From Curvularia sp. ZM96 (lineage: Eukaryota; Ascomycota; Dothideomycetes; Pleosporales; Pleosporaceae): DNA of 64,000 nucleotides. This document shows positions 25,025-36,449 of the stretch, piece by piece; position 1 is the stretch's first letter, and the number at the start of each line of letters is the position of its first letter. A model generated the notes under the pieces. The model was not told the origin of the DNA, made no database searches, and saw only the letters and a list, made by a program, of their open reading frames with translations. A program made the translations under genes and the position numbers. The DNA lies in contig JAJGBQ010000006.1 in assembly GCA_022457065.1 (NCBI GenBank), positions 1,364,001-1,428,000 of the forward strand, given 5' to 3'.

Positions 25025-26004
25025 TTGTACCATTACTTGTTTTGTTTGTTTTTAGCGTTGGTACTGCCTTTGCATGGCTAAAGTAGATGCAGCAGTGTCC
25101 AAATGTTGTGTTTTGTCATCATGACACCCTGGTTATGCACGGAATGGCATGCAGCAGCCCTGGGGGCCAACAAGTGTTCTAGAATTATACCCCTGTTTTT
25201 ACCAACCATTGACTTGGGTCTTGTACAAATTGAATACACAATTGATGTAGTATCTGTGTATCATTTTTCCCCACGAGTGAGATAATTTCATACATCAAGG
25301 CAAGTCAAAATCAGTCTTCGTGAAAAATGTGCAATTATATGTAGAGAAAGGACGTCGCCATCCAGTATTCCACCATCTATCGCTAGCGACACCCGAGTAA
25401 AAAGCAATGTAGTAGTGATAGTCGGTGCCTGACGTTACACAGACGTCGTGCCACAAGCCACACCCCATCGGTCGTCGGAGCAATGCATCTAGATCGGAGC
25501 GGCGGGTTTGTCGCACCGACGCAGGGGAAAAGGCCGAGGCATGTGCATCTGACCACCCCTCCATCTACCAGTGACATCGGGACGTCCGAACGGCGGTTCC
25601 GCAGACAATCACAGGACAAACCCACCATATCAGCCGCGCTCTTCCTGGAACCAACAATTGACTCTCCACCCCTACAACTGGACACATCTGGACATTTCAC
25701 GACTCTCTGTGTTCCCACGACGACCTCTGAATTTTACCCCGCGGCGCGCCAACCTGATAACAGAAAAGACCGGGGCTCCGAGGCTGCGCGGAAATCCGGT
25801 AGCTTACGAGATTGTTTCCTAAGCACCAGACAAGTGTCAGGGAAGAAGCCTGCGAAGTCATACGGGCCGAGCAATAACCGCGGTAATCTCGTCATACATT
25901 GTTCCTGAGCAAAGGAATCTACATACACACAAACGTCGAGGCTAAGTAAAGAGAGGGAGAAAGAGAGCGATAGAGGGAAAGAAAAAAAAGTTCCGCCAGC
26001 AAGA
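25025..26004. other. Intergenic between azgA and RIB3
   Basis: 3' region of the permease and promoter/leader of RIB3. One 141-codon open frame (25483-25908) has no motif, no plausible neighbours in splice terms and a composition unlike the flanking genes; I do not call it. The 60 bases before the RIB3 ATG are purine-rich. Confidence 0.45.
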
Positions 26005-26879
26005 ATGACTGCAGAACTGGTGAACGGGCTACCTGCCAACGGCACGAATGGCGTCAACGGCAATGCGACTGAGCTTGCAAATTCCACACCGTCACACCCG
26101 GCATTCGACTCGATACCAGATGTGATACAAGCATTCGGTACGTTCTGTGCACACGACCACACTTTCTGCCCCTCCTCGCCCTGGGTTCCTTTGCGACACA
26201 GAGAAGAAATATCGCTCCAACTCCCCACCGCTGACACTCTCACTTAGCAAATGACGAATTCGTAATCGTCCTCGACTCGCCCTCACGCGAAAACGAAGGC
26301 GACCTCATCATCGCCGCATCAGCCCTAACCCCCGCCAAAGCTTCCTTCATGATCCGCTACAGCTCTGGCTACATTTGCGCGCCGCTGCCCGTCTCGCGCG
26401 CCGCTGCGCTGCACCTCCCGCAGATGGTCGCCGACAACGCGGATCCGAACCGTACCGCCTACGCCGTGAGTATCGACGCGGCCGACCCTTCCGTCACAAC
26501 GGGTATCTCGGCACACGACCGCAGCTTAACCTGCCGCATGCTCGCCGACCCCAGCGCAAAAGCAAGCCATTTCCGCAGACCGGGCCATATCTTGCCGCTG
26601 CAGGCGCGTGATGGCGGTGTTAGAGAGCGTAGGGGGCATACGGAGGCCGCGGTCGATTTGTGCAAGCTTGCGGGTAAGCAGCCGGTGGGCGTTATTTGCG
26701 AGTTGATTACGGATGGCGAGGAGGTGGCGCCGGGCAAGCCGGAGTTTGTGGGTGGGGGTATGATGAGGAGGGATGAGTGTTTGGCTTTTGGCAAGCAGTG
26801 GGGGATCAAGGTTTGTACGATTGAGGATTTGGTCAAGTATATCGAGGAGAATGAGGGGGTTTTGGGAATGGCGTCATAA
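26005..26879 (+). CDS. RIB3: 3,4-dihydroxy-2-butanone 4-phosphate synthase
   Basis: Converts ribulose 5-phosphate to 3,4-dihydroxy-2-butanone 4-phosphate plus formate, the four-carbon donor for riboflavin. Exons 26005-26137 and 26248-26879 give 254 residues. A 30-residue Asn/Gly/Thr-rich leader (MTAELVNGLPANGTNGVNGN) precedes FDSIPDVIQAFANDEFVIVL. Active-site landmarks are SRENEGDLIIAA (metal/substrate loop), MIRYSSGYICAPL, HDRSLTCRMLADP, FRRPGHILPLQARDGG and RRGHTEAAVDLCKLAG with the catalytic His-Thr-Glu. It is a stand-alone RibB-type enzyme without a fused GTP cyclohydrolase II domain, as is usual in ascomycetes. The N-terminal leader is longer than in yeast; it does not look like a clear targeting signal. 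Confidence 0.97.
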
Positions 26880-27413
26880 CGGCCTTTGCTTTTGTCGTTT
26901 GGGTTGAGGGAATGGAATGGGAAAACGCTTGTTCATACGCTTTTTCTTCAAGCAGGGGATTCGCTTCTCTGGAAAATAGGATCCATTTTTGTTGTGGTAT
27001 GGAAAAGGGAAAAATATGTTCTGTTGTAGGATACCAATCTCAGTCTTGTACACACAATGCTTCAGGGAATAATTTTCTGTTTGAGTGCTAAATTGAGAGT
27101 TTCGCAACTAGATTCTTCTTTTCAGCCAGACAGTAAAAGGGGAATCAAGAGAACTACGAAAAACAAAGACGTACTATGCGTCAAAGCATACAGTGGACGA
27201 AGACTGTCTAGAAACCTATTCACTCCATTTACCCCGAAGTCCAAGCCAAACCAGCCACCGCCTAGATGGATCTGAGCATCTGAAATCATCAGAGGAAACA
27301 TATTAGAAAACAATACGAAAGAAGTTCGACACCCGAGCCCGTGGTATCTTTGGAAAAGAATTTCAACCGCCGTATGTTTCCGGCAGTCGTCAGACCGAGT
27401 CTAGCTCAATCTC
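26880..27413. other. Convergent intergenic region
   Basis: 3' ends of RIB3 (plus) and the small secreted-peptide gene (minus). No coding pattern seen. Confidence 0.45.
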
Positions 27414-27812
27414 TTATCCGAAGATGAGCTCAATTGTTCTTTTGAAGAGACTGCGCTTGCCGTTGCTACCTCCAGTACGAACACGACCCCTCTCTTCAAG
27501 CTTGGTCTCATCTTCGAACTGGTCTCTGGTAGACAGATCTTCACTCCGGTTCTCCACCAAAGCATTTGTATGGGCTTCCAAGGGCAGTGCATCGATGTCT
27601 GGTTCTCATTTTGAAACTTTGTCGAGCGCATTGGTTAAAGAAAGACTCTCGTGCTGTTGGGTTACATTCTAAGGGGATATGAGCTGCACTTAATGTAAGC
27701 AACTAAACTTGAAGTATCTCCTGGATTGCTGCCATACCTCGTTACCGGGTAGAGGGGCAGCCAATGCTAGAAGCACGAATGCTGCAAGAAGAAAGATGGC
27801 TTTTTTGTACAT
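27414..27812 (-). pseudogene. Small secreted peptide gene with an in-frame TGA
   Basis: ATG at 27812 starts a clear signal peptide, MYKKAIFLLAAFVLLALAAP, in exon 1 (27812-27738, 25 codons). A GTATGG donor at 27737 and CTTAG acceptor ending at 27669 remove 69 bases. Exon 2 (from 27668) reads NVTQQHESLSLTNALDKVSK and then TGA at 27608-27606. The same frame then continues for 63 protein-like codons, EPDIDALPLEAHTNALVEN through an acidic block to KRSLFKRTIELIFG and a TAA at 27414. With the TGA as stop the product is 45 residues; without it, 109 residues with a dibasic KR site near the end. A TGG-to-TGA change (Trp) would explain the break. It could be an inactivated allele, a short functional peptide, a readthrough product or a sequencing error. 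Family unknown; size and signal peptide are effector- or pheromone-like only in a general sense. Confidence 0.55.
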
Positions 27813-28335
27813 TGCGATGGTCTAAGCGATCGTTCGAAGTACTTAATACCCAGGGAAGTTGAAGAACAATGTGTAGAAGGATAGGATATGGTACAGTTGA
27901 GCAAGAAGAAGGCGGTCAAGGGTAATACGATCTCAAACCGAAGAGTCCGTCAACCGATGCGTCTTTGGATGCGGGAAATGCTCATGCATTTATCCAGCAA
28001 CACAAACCATTACTTTCGACTGATACCGATACATCGCACGACAAGCTCGTCTCCACCATTCTTTCTCGGGTGCTTCAAACCGCTGTGACCTCACATTGAT
28101 AACCGCCTAACATGCTATGCCTCATAATCGTACCACTTACGGCGCTTGTATGCATGTATGTATTGTGCTTCCAGCAAGCGCTCATCATTTGATCTACCTT
28201 GCCCTATCGAGAATGGTTCTCCTAGCCCAGCATTGCGCCACGGCGCTAACATGAAAGATTGTGACATGATTAGTACCCCAAGAAACCCAAAAACCCTTAA
28301 AAACCATACCATACCCGTAATCTCTTTCCCTCTAT
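27813..28335. other. Spacer between secreted-peptide gene and aminotransferase
   Basis: Promoter side of the peptide gene and 3' side of the aminotransferase. A 74-codon minus-strand frame (28115-28339) contains a hydrophobic segment but overlaps the aminotransferase 3' end and has no good start, so I read it as untranslated sequence. Confidence 0.4.
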
Positions 28336-29796
28336 TCACCCATACCTATTCAAAAATCCCTCTAACCTCTTCAATGCATCGGCCATCTCTCTCCCTTCAA
28401 CCGCGAACCTTATCCTCACCCACCCAAAATCCCTCTCCACACCTCTAAACTCTCTTCCAGGAGCAACCCTTACACCTCCTCTCTTCACCAACTCCTGGCA
28501 AAACTTTGCCTCTTCCTGCTCTGACCTCGCGTTCTTCGCCAAGCGAGCAAAGAGACAGAGACCATGGGATGCTGGGACAAACGGGATGTCGAAGTTGCGT
28601 AAAAGAGTGGTGAGGGCGGTGTAGTTTTTGGTTAGGCGCTCGGAGTTGAGGGCTAGGAGAATGGGGAGTTGGGACCAGGTTAGCAGGGCGGAGAGGTGCG
28701 AGGTTGATAGGGAGGAGGGGTGTGTGGAAGTTAGGGCCATGGCATGTAGGAGAGAGGGATTTTGTTGGGATACGAGGCAGCCCTAGGTTCTTCTGGTGAG
28801 TCGAGGGAAGGCTGGCTAATGGAGACTAAGGGAGAACTTACCACTCTAAAGCCACTCATGCCAAAGAGTTTACTCGGGCTCCATACAACGTGCACGTGGC
28901 TTGGATCGACTTTGACGGCACCGGCGGGTACGAGTGGTTCTGTGAGACTAAGTGCGCTGACAAAGTCTGGGGCTTTCTTGTCGGTATTGTGGAGCTTGAT
29001 GAGGGCGTAGACTTCATCGCAGATCAAGTGCAGTCCCCTCTCTTGACAGAATTCCATGAGTTCGAGCAGGGTTTGGCGAGGATAGCATCTTGAAAGTGGG
29101 TTGTTGGGATTGCACAGCAAGACGGCCTTGATACGTGACCTCTTGTCTGAGAAGTCGTAGGCGGCTTGGAGTGAGGGGAGAAGGTAATTGTCCCAGTGGG
29201 AATAGGTTGGTGGTTTTACAACGATGAGTTCAACGTTGGATTTTCTCTTTAGGACTGGTTCGAAGCCACCTGTATCGTATTAGTCTCGTGACCCAGGTCG
29301 CTCTTATGCGAAGAATACATACACCAATGTGGACCGGGCGCGAGGATACAATCTCCATCGTCGCAAATGGCGTGGATCACATTCTCAACGGCATCAACCG
29401 CCCCGGATGTGAGTACAATGTGCTCAGACTTTACAGTATGGATGGGATTGAAGTATGTATTGAAAAAGCCAGCTAGTGCATGGCGGAGCCGCTGATCTCC
29501 GCCGTTGACTGATGCGGCTGGTGTTGCAAACGCCTGTGGGGAGCGATTAGCTGCGAAGCCCGATTTAGCTCGGCCGTGGGGCTACAAACGTCACTTGCAA
29601 TGTTCTGCTCCTGGGTACTGCGAAAGAATTCGAGAAGCTCGGGATGAATGACTTCGTTGAGGCCGCGGGCCAGATCAACCGCGGTAGATGAATGATCGCC
29701 TTGCTGTTGTGGGGCGCTTGCTGCGAACGTAGGGAGAAGCTCCCGTAGCGCCTTTTGGGTGCGCTGCGACAGCCCAGAATCCAGTGCGAGTGCCAT
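28336..29796 (-). CDS. PLP-dependent aminotransferase class I/II (ACC-synthase-like)
   Basis: Fold-type I PLP enzyme. Exons 29796-29595, 29550-29323, 29269-28842, 28782-28336 give 434 residues. The first intron (44 nt) is at the short end; the frame requires the GCTTCGCAG acceptor at 29551-52. Landmarks: VDLARGLNEVIHPELLEFF in exon 1, LTSGAVDAVENVIHAICDDGD (cofactor phosphate-binding region) and LAPGPHWCGFEPVL in exons 2/3, CNPNNPLSRCYP with the substrate/PLP-contact Asn, HLICDEVYA with the PLP-N1 Asp, and WSPSKLFGMSGFRV with the Schiff-base Lys. Exon 4 is the small domain and ends LKRLEGFLNRYG. The pattern is closest to fungal aminotransferases annotated as 1-aminocyclopropane-1-carboxylate synthase-like; whether it makes ACC or transaminates an amino acid cannot be told. 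Confidence 0.88.
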
Positions 29797-30439
29797 TCGA
29801 TCCGAGGCGCGTGCCGGCGTGTCTAGTTACTGTGGAGTACAGAAGCAAAAAAGAAAAAGTTGCTGAGAGATAAAACTGAAAGAGGCCCTGAGCAGGTGTC
29901 ACATCCAATCTTCCGCGAGCCGATCCCGTCTGCGGCACAGTTGTATCCCAACAGTCTGGTACGCGTCACTGTCTTATCGAGTCGAGGCCTTTGGAAGCTC
30001 GGCCTCTCTCTTCACTATCGACTGCTTGAAGAAACTCAAGCGGTAACTGTACCCATGACGCTAACCGTGAATGGTGAATGGTTCAAAGCATTTGGGGAAT
30101 CTCTCGTACGGAACAAAATCCACCTCTAGTCCAATGTGCTCCAGCTGCCCCAACGCATGATACGCCGTTTTGTGCCTCTCCTTTCTATCCTGCCCATGTG
30201 CCTTGTTGTCACTATCACACCGGCACCTCCCTGATTTGACCAAACGCCGTTGAAAATGCACACGGATAAACTATTTGCGGGGCTCGCCGTCGCTACAAGC
30301 AGCGAAACCCTCGTAACGGCTCCCTGGATGAACATCGAATAAGGCGCACTACACTTGGCCCGTGCCAATAAGGCTCGCACCGGACCACCTCACCCCTACC
30401 CAGATTAATTATGCGAATGCGAAGACGACCCGGTGCCCA
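29797..30439. other. Intergenic; aminotransferase promoter and STU2 3' region
   Basis: No gene seen. Short open frames without motifs on both strands. Confidence 0.45.
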
Positions 30440-33194
30440 TTATCCTTGTGGCCGTCCAATTCCCTGTTTGGCCTGCACGTCATGTGAGTAACACTGAATG
30501 CTGCAAATAGTAGCACAACTTACCTTCATCATTTCTATCCTCTGCTTCAGATTCTGGGTCACCTCCGCGGCACGCTTCCAGCTCTCTGCGCCCGAAGCAG
30601 CCTGTGAGCTTGTTCGATAGGTGCTACCATTTTCGGACGGGCTAATGCGGTCGCCGCCACGGGACGATAGAGACGATTTGCCAGAAGCGCCATCTGCACG
30701 CGGACTCAGTCTACCACTCATATGACTGCTGGGGCGGGATAGAGAGTCAAAATTCTCCTTACCATCACCGCCCGGGCTGCCTGGCCCGCCAGCAAAACTC
30801 CTATCTCTTCTAGCGTGCATGGCCCGGCTGCCGTATCCAGAATCACCAAACTGTGAGCCGTTGGCGTTGTCCGAATATAACTGATCGACCATGTCTGAAG
30901 GAGGCGGTGAGGATACTCGCACTTGGCGACTGAGCTCGCGCTTCAAGCGGTCAATCTCCCGACGTTGGTTCTGGACTGTCTGTTCTGATGCCTCGAAGTC
31001 GGAGCGGGCGCGAACAAGTTGTGTTTCTTTTGCCTTGATGGAAAGTACGTCACGAGTGTGATCTTCGATGAGTTGAGCGTTCTGATTTTGAAGCTCATGG
31101 ATTTGCGACGTGAGCTTTGTTCGTTCCGCACGCAATTCCTCATTCTGCCTTCGAACTCGCTCAACCTCTGCACGAAGCTCGTCAAGCTCGGCCCGCTCTA
31201 CCAGACTCAGTCCAGTAGGAGCCTGTGGGACAGGGGCTGCAGCAGGCTCTGCAGCAGGCTTTCCGAGGGGACGGCCCGCAAGACCACGGCCTGCACCAAA
31301 TTTAGGCTGCGGCAGTGGCACTTCTTCTTCTTCGGGAGGGGGTGATGGGGCTGATTTCCGCGGAGAGGGTGCTGCAAGACCAGACCCTGGCTTCTTCAAT
31401 CCTCCAAGTCTCGATGGCGCTGCCAGACCAGGCTTACCGCCCAACTTGGATGCAACCGGTCTCGATGTCGGTTTGGGCTCAAGGGGCGCAGCAGGTTCTT
31501 CGACAGGCGGAGGTGGGGGAGGCTTGGCCGCAGGAGCGGGCTTCTTTACACCACCAGGCGCTGGTCGCTTACCCACAGGCTTCCTCGTCGGTGGGGCAGC
31601 TGCTGGCTTGGGGGCAGGAGCGGTTTTTGGCTTGTACTTGGTCTTGACCTCGGCAGCATCGTGGAACTCTTTGATCTTGGCCTTGCGGATGTCGTCCAAC
31701 CCATCAAGGTGGGCATTCATGATGCGATCCCCCATGATTTTCCAGAGCGTTCCCAGCGTCTCAGCACCAGCGGATCGTTGCACCTCTTGTGACTCTGTAA
31801 GGAGCTTCGTAGAAGCCTCCGCAATAGCCTTGGCTTGTTCTGGCGTTGGTGCTTCACGGGTGTTCTTCAGACATCGGATAAGGAATCGAGAGGATTCCAG
31901 CTTGACCTGGGGGTTCTTGTGCTTCAGGAACTCCAGGATCTCTTCAAGACAGTCCTGGAAACTTGTCGAAGCAAATGAGGCGTCCAGAGCGGCTCCAATG
32001 GCATCGGTGACGGTCTGCTTCTTCTCCTTTAGTCGCTCCATCATAGCGTTCATGACGTCTTTGCGGTACTTGGCGAAGCTCTTCTTCAAACCCTTGGCAA
32101 GCAACTCGACACAGTTTGCGGCTGTGATAACCACGGCAATGTTTGCGTCCTTCATGCTCTTGGCAAATCCACGTATCAACTCGTCAAATGGACCCTCAGC
32201 GATCCTGGGATGATCGAGGGCTTTCTGGACCTCGTCGAGTGTTTCCTTACGGTCCTTCCATTTGGACGATCCCAGCTTCTCGGAGAAATCCTTAGGAATC
32301 TTTGGGAATACATCAACAGCCTCGTATTCGGGTTCGAGATCAATGGCAGCCTCTTCTTCATCTTCTTCCTCGTCTCCTCCACTTGGTCCTGCGGCTGCGG
32401 CTTCTTTGGCGGCTTGTTGTGAACGGAGCAACCGCTCTTGCTTTGGCGGAGGCTCGTCTTTGACCTTTTCGAATAGCTTGTCCAAATCTTGCTGCTGCAC
32501 TGGCTTCAGATCGTTCCAGAAGAGCGGCTTCATGGCTTCTTTGAGCCACCTGTAGAGCTCGACTGTCAATTCCTGCGCCTTTGCGCGAACGTTCTTGTCC
32601 GCATGACCATATACCTTGGGGAGTGACTTGAGAACGGACTTGGGCTCCATGGTCTTGCAGCCATACGCGTGGTACATTTGTGTGAGTGCTTCTAATGTTG
32701 CGGCAATGACCTTGGGTTGCTTGTGTGATAGTATTGGGAGTAGCTCTTCAATGACTGGGTCCGGCTTGTCTGTCTCGATGTACAGCATGAGTGCCTCGAG
32801 GGCCTTTTGTTTTGCGGCTGGACGTGTTGACGGCAGGCCCTTTTCGGCAATGGTTGCAATGGTGATGTTCCGTGTCCTGCGTATCGAGTCAGCCGGGACT
32901 TTTGGCATGAGGGCACACGATCTATTACCGTGTGCAGCCCTGTTGGCCTGCTATGTCGAGGAAGGCGCATAGCGCACCAAGACCTTCTTGCTGCGCGGCG
33001 ACGTTGGAGTCGCCGACTACGCCCTTCCATATGCTCGCATCGTTGATGAACTGGCGCACTACTGGGTCGGATTCGCTGGCGGCGAGACTGAATTCTTTGG
33101 CGGCGGCCTCGTATCCCTCTTTCCGCACTTTCCAGTTCTTGTGTGTGAAGCGATCGGGCAGCGGCAGCTTGCTGAAATCTTCTTCGTCGGCCAT
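30440..33194 (-). CDS. STU2: XMAP215/Stu2/Alp14-family microtubule polymerase
   Basis: TOG-domain protein that binds tubulin dimers and promotes plus-end growth at spindle and cytoplasmic microtubules. Exons 33194-32929, 32876-30524 and 30472-30440 give 883 residues. TOG1 occupies about residues 1-230 (FSKLPLPDRFTHKNWKVRKE, with HEAT-like helices such as LEALMLYIETDKPDPVIEEL). After an acidic Gly/Glu linker, TOG2 lies at about 285-525 (DFSEKLGSSKWKDRKETLDE; FLKHKNPQVKLESSRFLIRC). A basic Lys/Pro/Ala-rich region (about 530-670) should bind the microtubule lattice. A coiled coil (LSLVERAELDELRAEVERVR onwards, about 680-760) would dimerise it. A Ser/Gly-rich tail follows and ends EMMKAKQGIGRPQG after a third mini-exon of 10 codons. 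Two TOGs plus a dimerising coiled coil is the yeast/fungal layout. It is divergent to PAC1. Confidence 0.93.
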
Positions 33195-33926
33195 GGTGTG
33201 TGTTTATTGTTTGTGTGCGCGTTGTTTGTGGGTGTCTGCTGGCGTAGGGTATGCGGTAGAGAATCAAAGAGGGCTGGTGCACAGGTCAGTCGCGAACAGG
33301 AGGCGAGTGTTGAGAGGGTGCGCTAGGGAGCGCATCTGGAGAGCAACGGGTGAAGATGGAAAGATGCGCAGGGAGAATAGCAGCGACGCGGGAAAACAGG
33401 AGCGGCGGCTGACGTACTACCGGATGATGTCAGTGGGACCAGAGTGCGTCGTGTATAAACAGAACGGGTGGGTATTGGGAGCCTTGTGCAGCAACAGCAG
33501 AGGCGTGTAGTGGTCAGGGCGAGGTTGTGTCTGGCTAGGTACTGATGTACATCGCATGTGCATTGGGCGTTGATCCAGCAACACGTCTTTCCCACTGGCG
33601 GGCACCCCTGCACGCAGACAAAGACAGCCCAGGTGTATACACACCGCTGCCCACCATCGCCGTCTTGTGCCCACATTCCCCCCTCATTGCCCACGCACCC
33701 TCACTATCCTTTCGTGGCTGCCTGCGTTCTCTCTCCCCGTCCCCCCTCCCCCTTGCGCCCAAGCACACACAACCACCCCGCCAGACTCCATTCCCTGCTC
33801 ACCGCCGCCGCCGAGCCCCCGCGCCCACCAAACATCCTCCGCACCGACAGCCCTACACCCACCTAGCCGGCGTCACGATAGATGGTTGGCTTTTAAGTCC
33901 ATCGCGTATGAGCTAGTCGTTTCGCC
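33195..33926. promoter_or_regulatory. Shared divergent promoter region of STU2 and PAC1
   Basis: Only 732 bases separate the ATGs of two divergently transcribed microtubule genes. The right half (33.60-33.85 kb) is C-rich on the plus strand (CCCCC, CACCC and CCTCC runs). The open frames here are low-complexity Pro/His/Arg reads and not genes. Confidence 0.55.
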
Positions 33927-35410
33927 ATGAGCGCGATACTCACAGACCGCCAGGCCGAGGAGTTGTAAGCGCCGCCCGTGGCCGCTGCACAAAAGCACAC
34001 TGCTGACAGCATGCCAGGCACAAGGCCATTGTGGCTTATCTGGGCGTCATAAATGCGCCCAAAACCGCTGAGGCTTTCCGTGAAGAGGCCAACATCTCGG
34101 ACAACTTTGACGAGGCCACGCGGAAAAAGTACGAGGGGCTGCTCGAGAAGAAGTGGACGAGCGTAGTACGGCTGCAGAAGAAGGTAGCTGCGCGCTAGTA
34201 TGCACACTGAAGCCTCATGCTTATCTTTTTCTAGGTCCTGGAACTCGAGCAGCGCAACCAGAGCCTCCAGAGCGAACTAGACTCTACAACACCAACCTCG
34301 CTCCTCCGCAGAAATCAGGACCCCACTAGCTGGCTGCCACGAGCCCCGGCACGGCACACGCTACAGTCGCATCGCTCGCCCATAACATGCGTAGCCTTCC
34401 ATCCCATCTTCTCATCACTCGCCTCAGGCTCCGAGGACACGACGATCAAAATCTGGGATTGGGAGTTGGGAGAACTCGAACGGACAGTCAAAGGACATAC
34501 CAAAGGCGTGCTTGATGTCGATTTTGGCGGCCCAAGAGGTGGAACACTGCTAGCATCCTGCTCCAGCGACTTGACAATCAAACTATGGGACCCCTCGGAT
34601 GAGTACAAGAACATAAGGACGCTTCCAGGCCACGATCACTCCGTTTCTGCCATTCGATTCGTACCTAGCGGCGCAGCCGGCTCACCGTCATCGGGCAACC
34701 TATTAGTTTCTGCGTCCCGGGACAAGACATTACGGATATGGGATGTCACAACAGGGTACTGCGTCAAGACAATCAGAGGACATGCAGACTGGGTGCGCGA
34801 TGTATCACCAAGTTTCGACGGACGATGGCTGCTATCTGGAGGCAATGATCAGACTGCACGACTGTGGGATGCAAGCTCGGGCGAACCAAAATGTACCTTC
34901 ATAGGTCACGAGCATGTAATCGAATGCGTTACAATTGCGCCCCCGGTGTCGTACGCCAACCTTGCCACTCTTGCTGGACTCAAGAAACCACCACCACTGA
35001 GCAGTTCAGCTGAATACATCGCCACTGGATCGAGAGACAAGACGATCAAGATATGGGATGGACGAGGAACTTTGATCAAGACGCTCACAGGCCACGACAA
35101 CTGGATACGATCCCTCGTCTTCCACCCCGGTGGAAAGTACTTACTATCGGCCAGCGACGACAAGACTATCCGGTGCTGGGATCTCACACAAGATGGCCGC
35201 TGTGTCAAAACCGTCACTGATGCTCACGGTCACTTCGTCAGTTGTATGCGATGGGCACCGAATGTGGTCAAGGACGTCCCTGCCAACGGGGATGCCCCCA
35301 ATGGTACAACAAACGGTACCAAGAAGAACGAAGACGCTGCAAAAGCAGGCATACGATGCGTCATTGCCACAGGATGCGTGGACCTCAATGTTCGCATCTT
35401 TGCGTCATGA
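33927..35410 (+). CDS. PAC1: Nuclear distribution protein PAC1/NudF (LIS1 homologue)
   Basis: Regulator of cytoplasmic dynein; in fungi needed for nuclear migration and spindle positioning. Exons 33927-33964, 34018-34183 and 34235-35410 give 459 residues, the usual size. The N-terminus MSAILTDRQAEEL spliced to HKAIVAYLGVINAPKTAEAF forms the LisH dimerisation motif. A short coiled coil (VLELEQRNQSLQSELDS) follows. Seven WD40 repeats occupy about residues 105-459, with the typical GH..WD spacing: SGSEDTTIKIWDWELGE, CSSDLTIKLWDPSDE, SASRDKTLRIWDVTTG, GGNDQTARLWDASSG, TGSRDKTIKIWDGRG, SASDDKTIRCWDLTQD and the last blade TGCVDLNVRIFAS. A hydrophilic insert rich in Asn, Gly and Thr sits in the last repeat, as in other filamentous fungi. 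The exon 2/3 junction uses a GTAGCT donor, which is weak but required by the frame. Confidence 0.97.
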
Positions 35411-35999
35411 AAGAACACGACAAGTGCTGTTTGCGACTTTACCAGCTTCCTGTGCCTTCCATTTCAAGACTTGGATGTACAGACGGACGTAATCACTGCC
35501 TTTGCACGCGCGATGCTTTATGACTCTCAGATTTTACGACTTCATGTACATAGACGAGTTACCTGATAGCATCTTCCCGCGTCATGAGAGGGCGCTCGTG
35601 AGTCCAACGACATGAACAGGTGGACGTCAATGTAGGGAAAGAGAATGACGGAGCAACGAGGAGACATGCACTTAGTATGTCATATTAGCTCAGAATGAGA
35701 TCTACTTCGTGCCTAACGCCATGGCTATTTGATTTTGTTTCCAAATTTCTTTGTTCCCTGACCTGTCCGTCCATGCGCTTGGACCAGTTTTGCTTACGTA
35801 CGGTGCACAGGCAGTTCGCGTGACGTCCGCTTAGTCACCAACGCGCTAGCGGGGCGGAAAATTTAGCTCCAACCTCCGAAAGCTACAACTTTTCTCAAGC
35901 CATTCGATCTCTCTTCTACATACACACACCTTTCCCGCTCCATGCAGCGGTGAACGCTAACAATGCGACAACATGCACTGTCGCTTGAGCTAGATCTTC
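35411..35999. other. Spacer between PAC1 and the snoRNA host gene
   Basis: PAC1 3' region, then the presumed promoter of the snoRNA host gene: a pyrimidine-rich TTTCTC/CTCTCTTC stretch at 35890-35940 resembles fungal initiation regions. No coding frame seen. Confidence 0.4.
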
Positions 36000-36081
36000 T
36001 GCTAACCTGACTGTCTCACTTCTTGTCACCAGAATAGCCTGACTTTGGTACGTATTGCATTCCCACTCGCACTTCATCCAT

Positions 36082-36167
36082 CTCTATGATGAATCACAAA
36101 GCCAATTAAACTAGAGTCTTTGACCCTTCGGGGCATGAAAACTCAACTTGCACGTCAGTCTGAACGC
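36082..36167 (+). ncRNA. Box C/D snoRNA 1 (25S guide, snR60-like)
   Basis: C box ATGATGA at 36086-36092, D box CTGA at 36160-36163; a CCCTTCGGGG hairpin sits between the internal boxes. The 11 nt at 36148-36158 just upstream of D are an exact complement of the 25S rRNA sequence CUGACGUGCAA. The fifth base before D (36155) pairs with the A of UGA in that sequence. In yeast this A is methylated (Am817) under guidance of snR60, so this is its likely functional counterpart. The rRNA sequence and yeast numbering are from memory. Confidence 0.8.
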
Positions 36168-36357
36168 GACTATCTCATCGTATACATTTAGTTTCTACAG
36201 AAGACACATGTAGCTAACTAGCGACAGATGTCAGTCGACTAACCAGTATACAACATGTTGCTTCTGCTGTAGATGCAGCTTTTGTCATGTTGCTACGCGA
36301 TCGCGGTTTACTGTCTTACTCTATGGTACGTCTTCTCTTTGCGCAACAACCCAAACC

Positions 36358-36449
36358 TTCCAATGATGATCATCTGTGCTTCGGCACGCTGGAAATTACC
36401 GACCAAGGCTTCGGCCAGTGCCGATAAACAATGGCTGTTTCTGATTTTT
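36358..36449 (+). ncRNA. Box C/D snoRNA 2 (target not found)
   Basis: C box ATGATGA at 36363-36369, D box CTGA at 36441-36444, inside the intron 36326-36514. Two GCTTCGGC-type loops are visible between them. The region before D (AAACAATGGCTGTTT) has no rRNA complement that I recognise. A GCTGGAAATTACC run resembles the complement of the universal 18S segment GGUAAUUCCAGC but has one extra A, so I do not call it a guide. Confidence 0.7.

Noticed and set aside
25483..25908. 141-codon frame between azgA and RIB3
   Set aside because: Composition unlike a folded protein, no homologous pattern, no splice support.
36388..36402. snoRNA 2 segment resembling the complement of 18S GGUAAUUCCAGC
   Set aside because: One extra A breaks the helix and the following D'-like CCGA is weak; not accepted as a guide.
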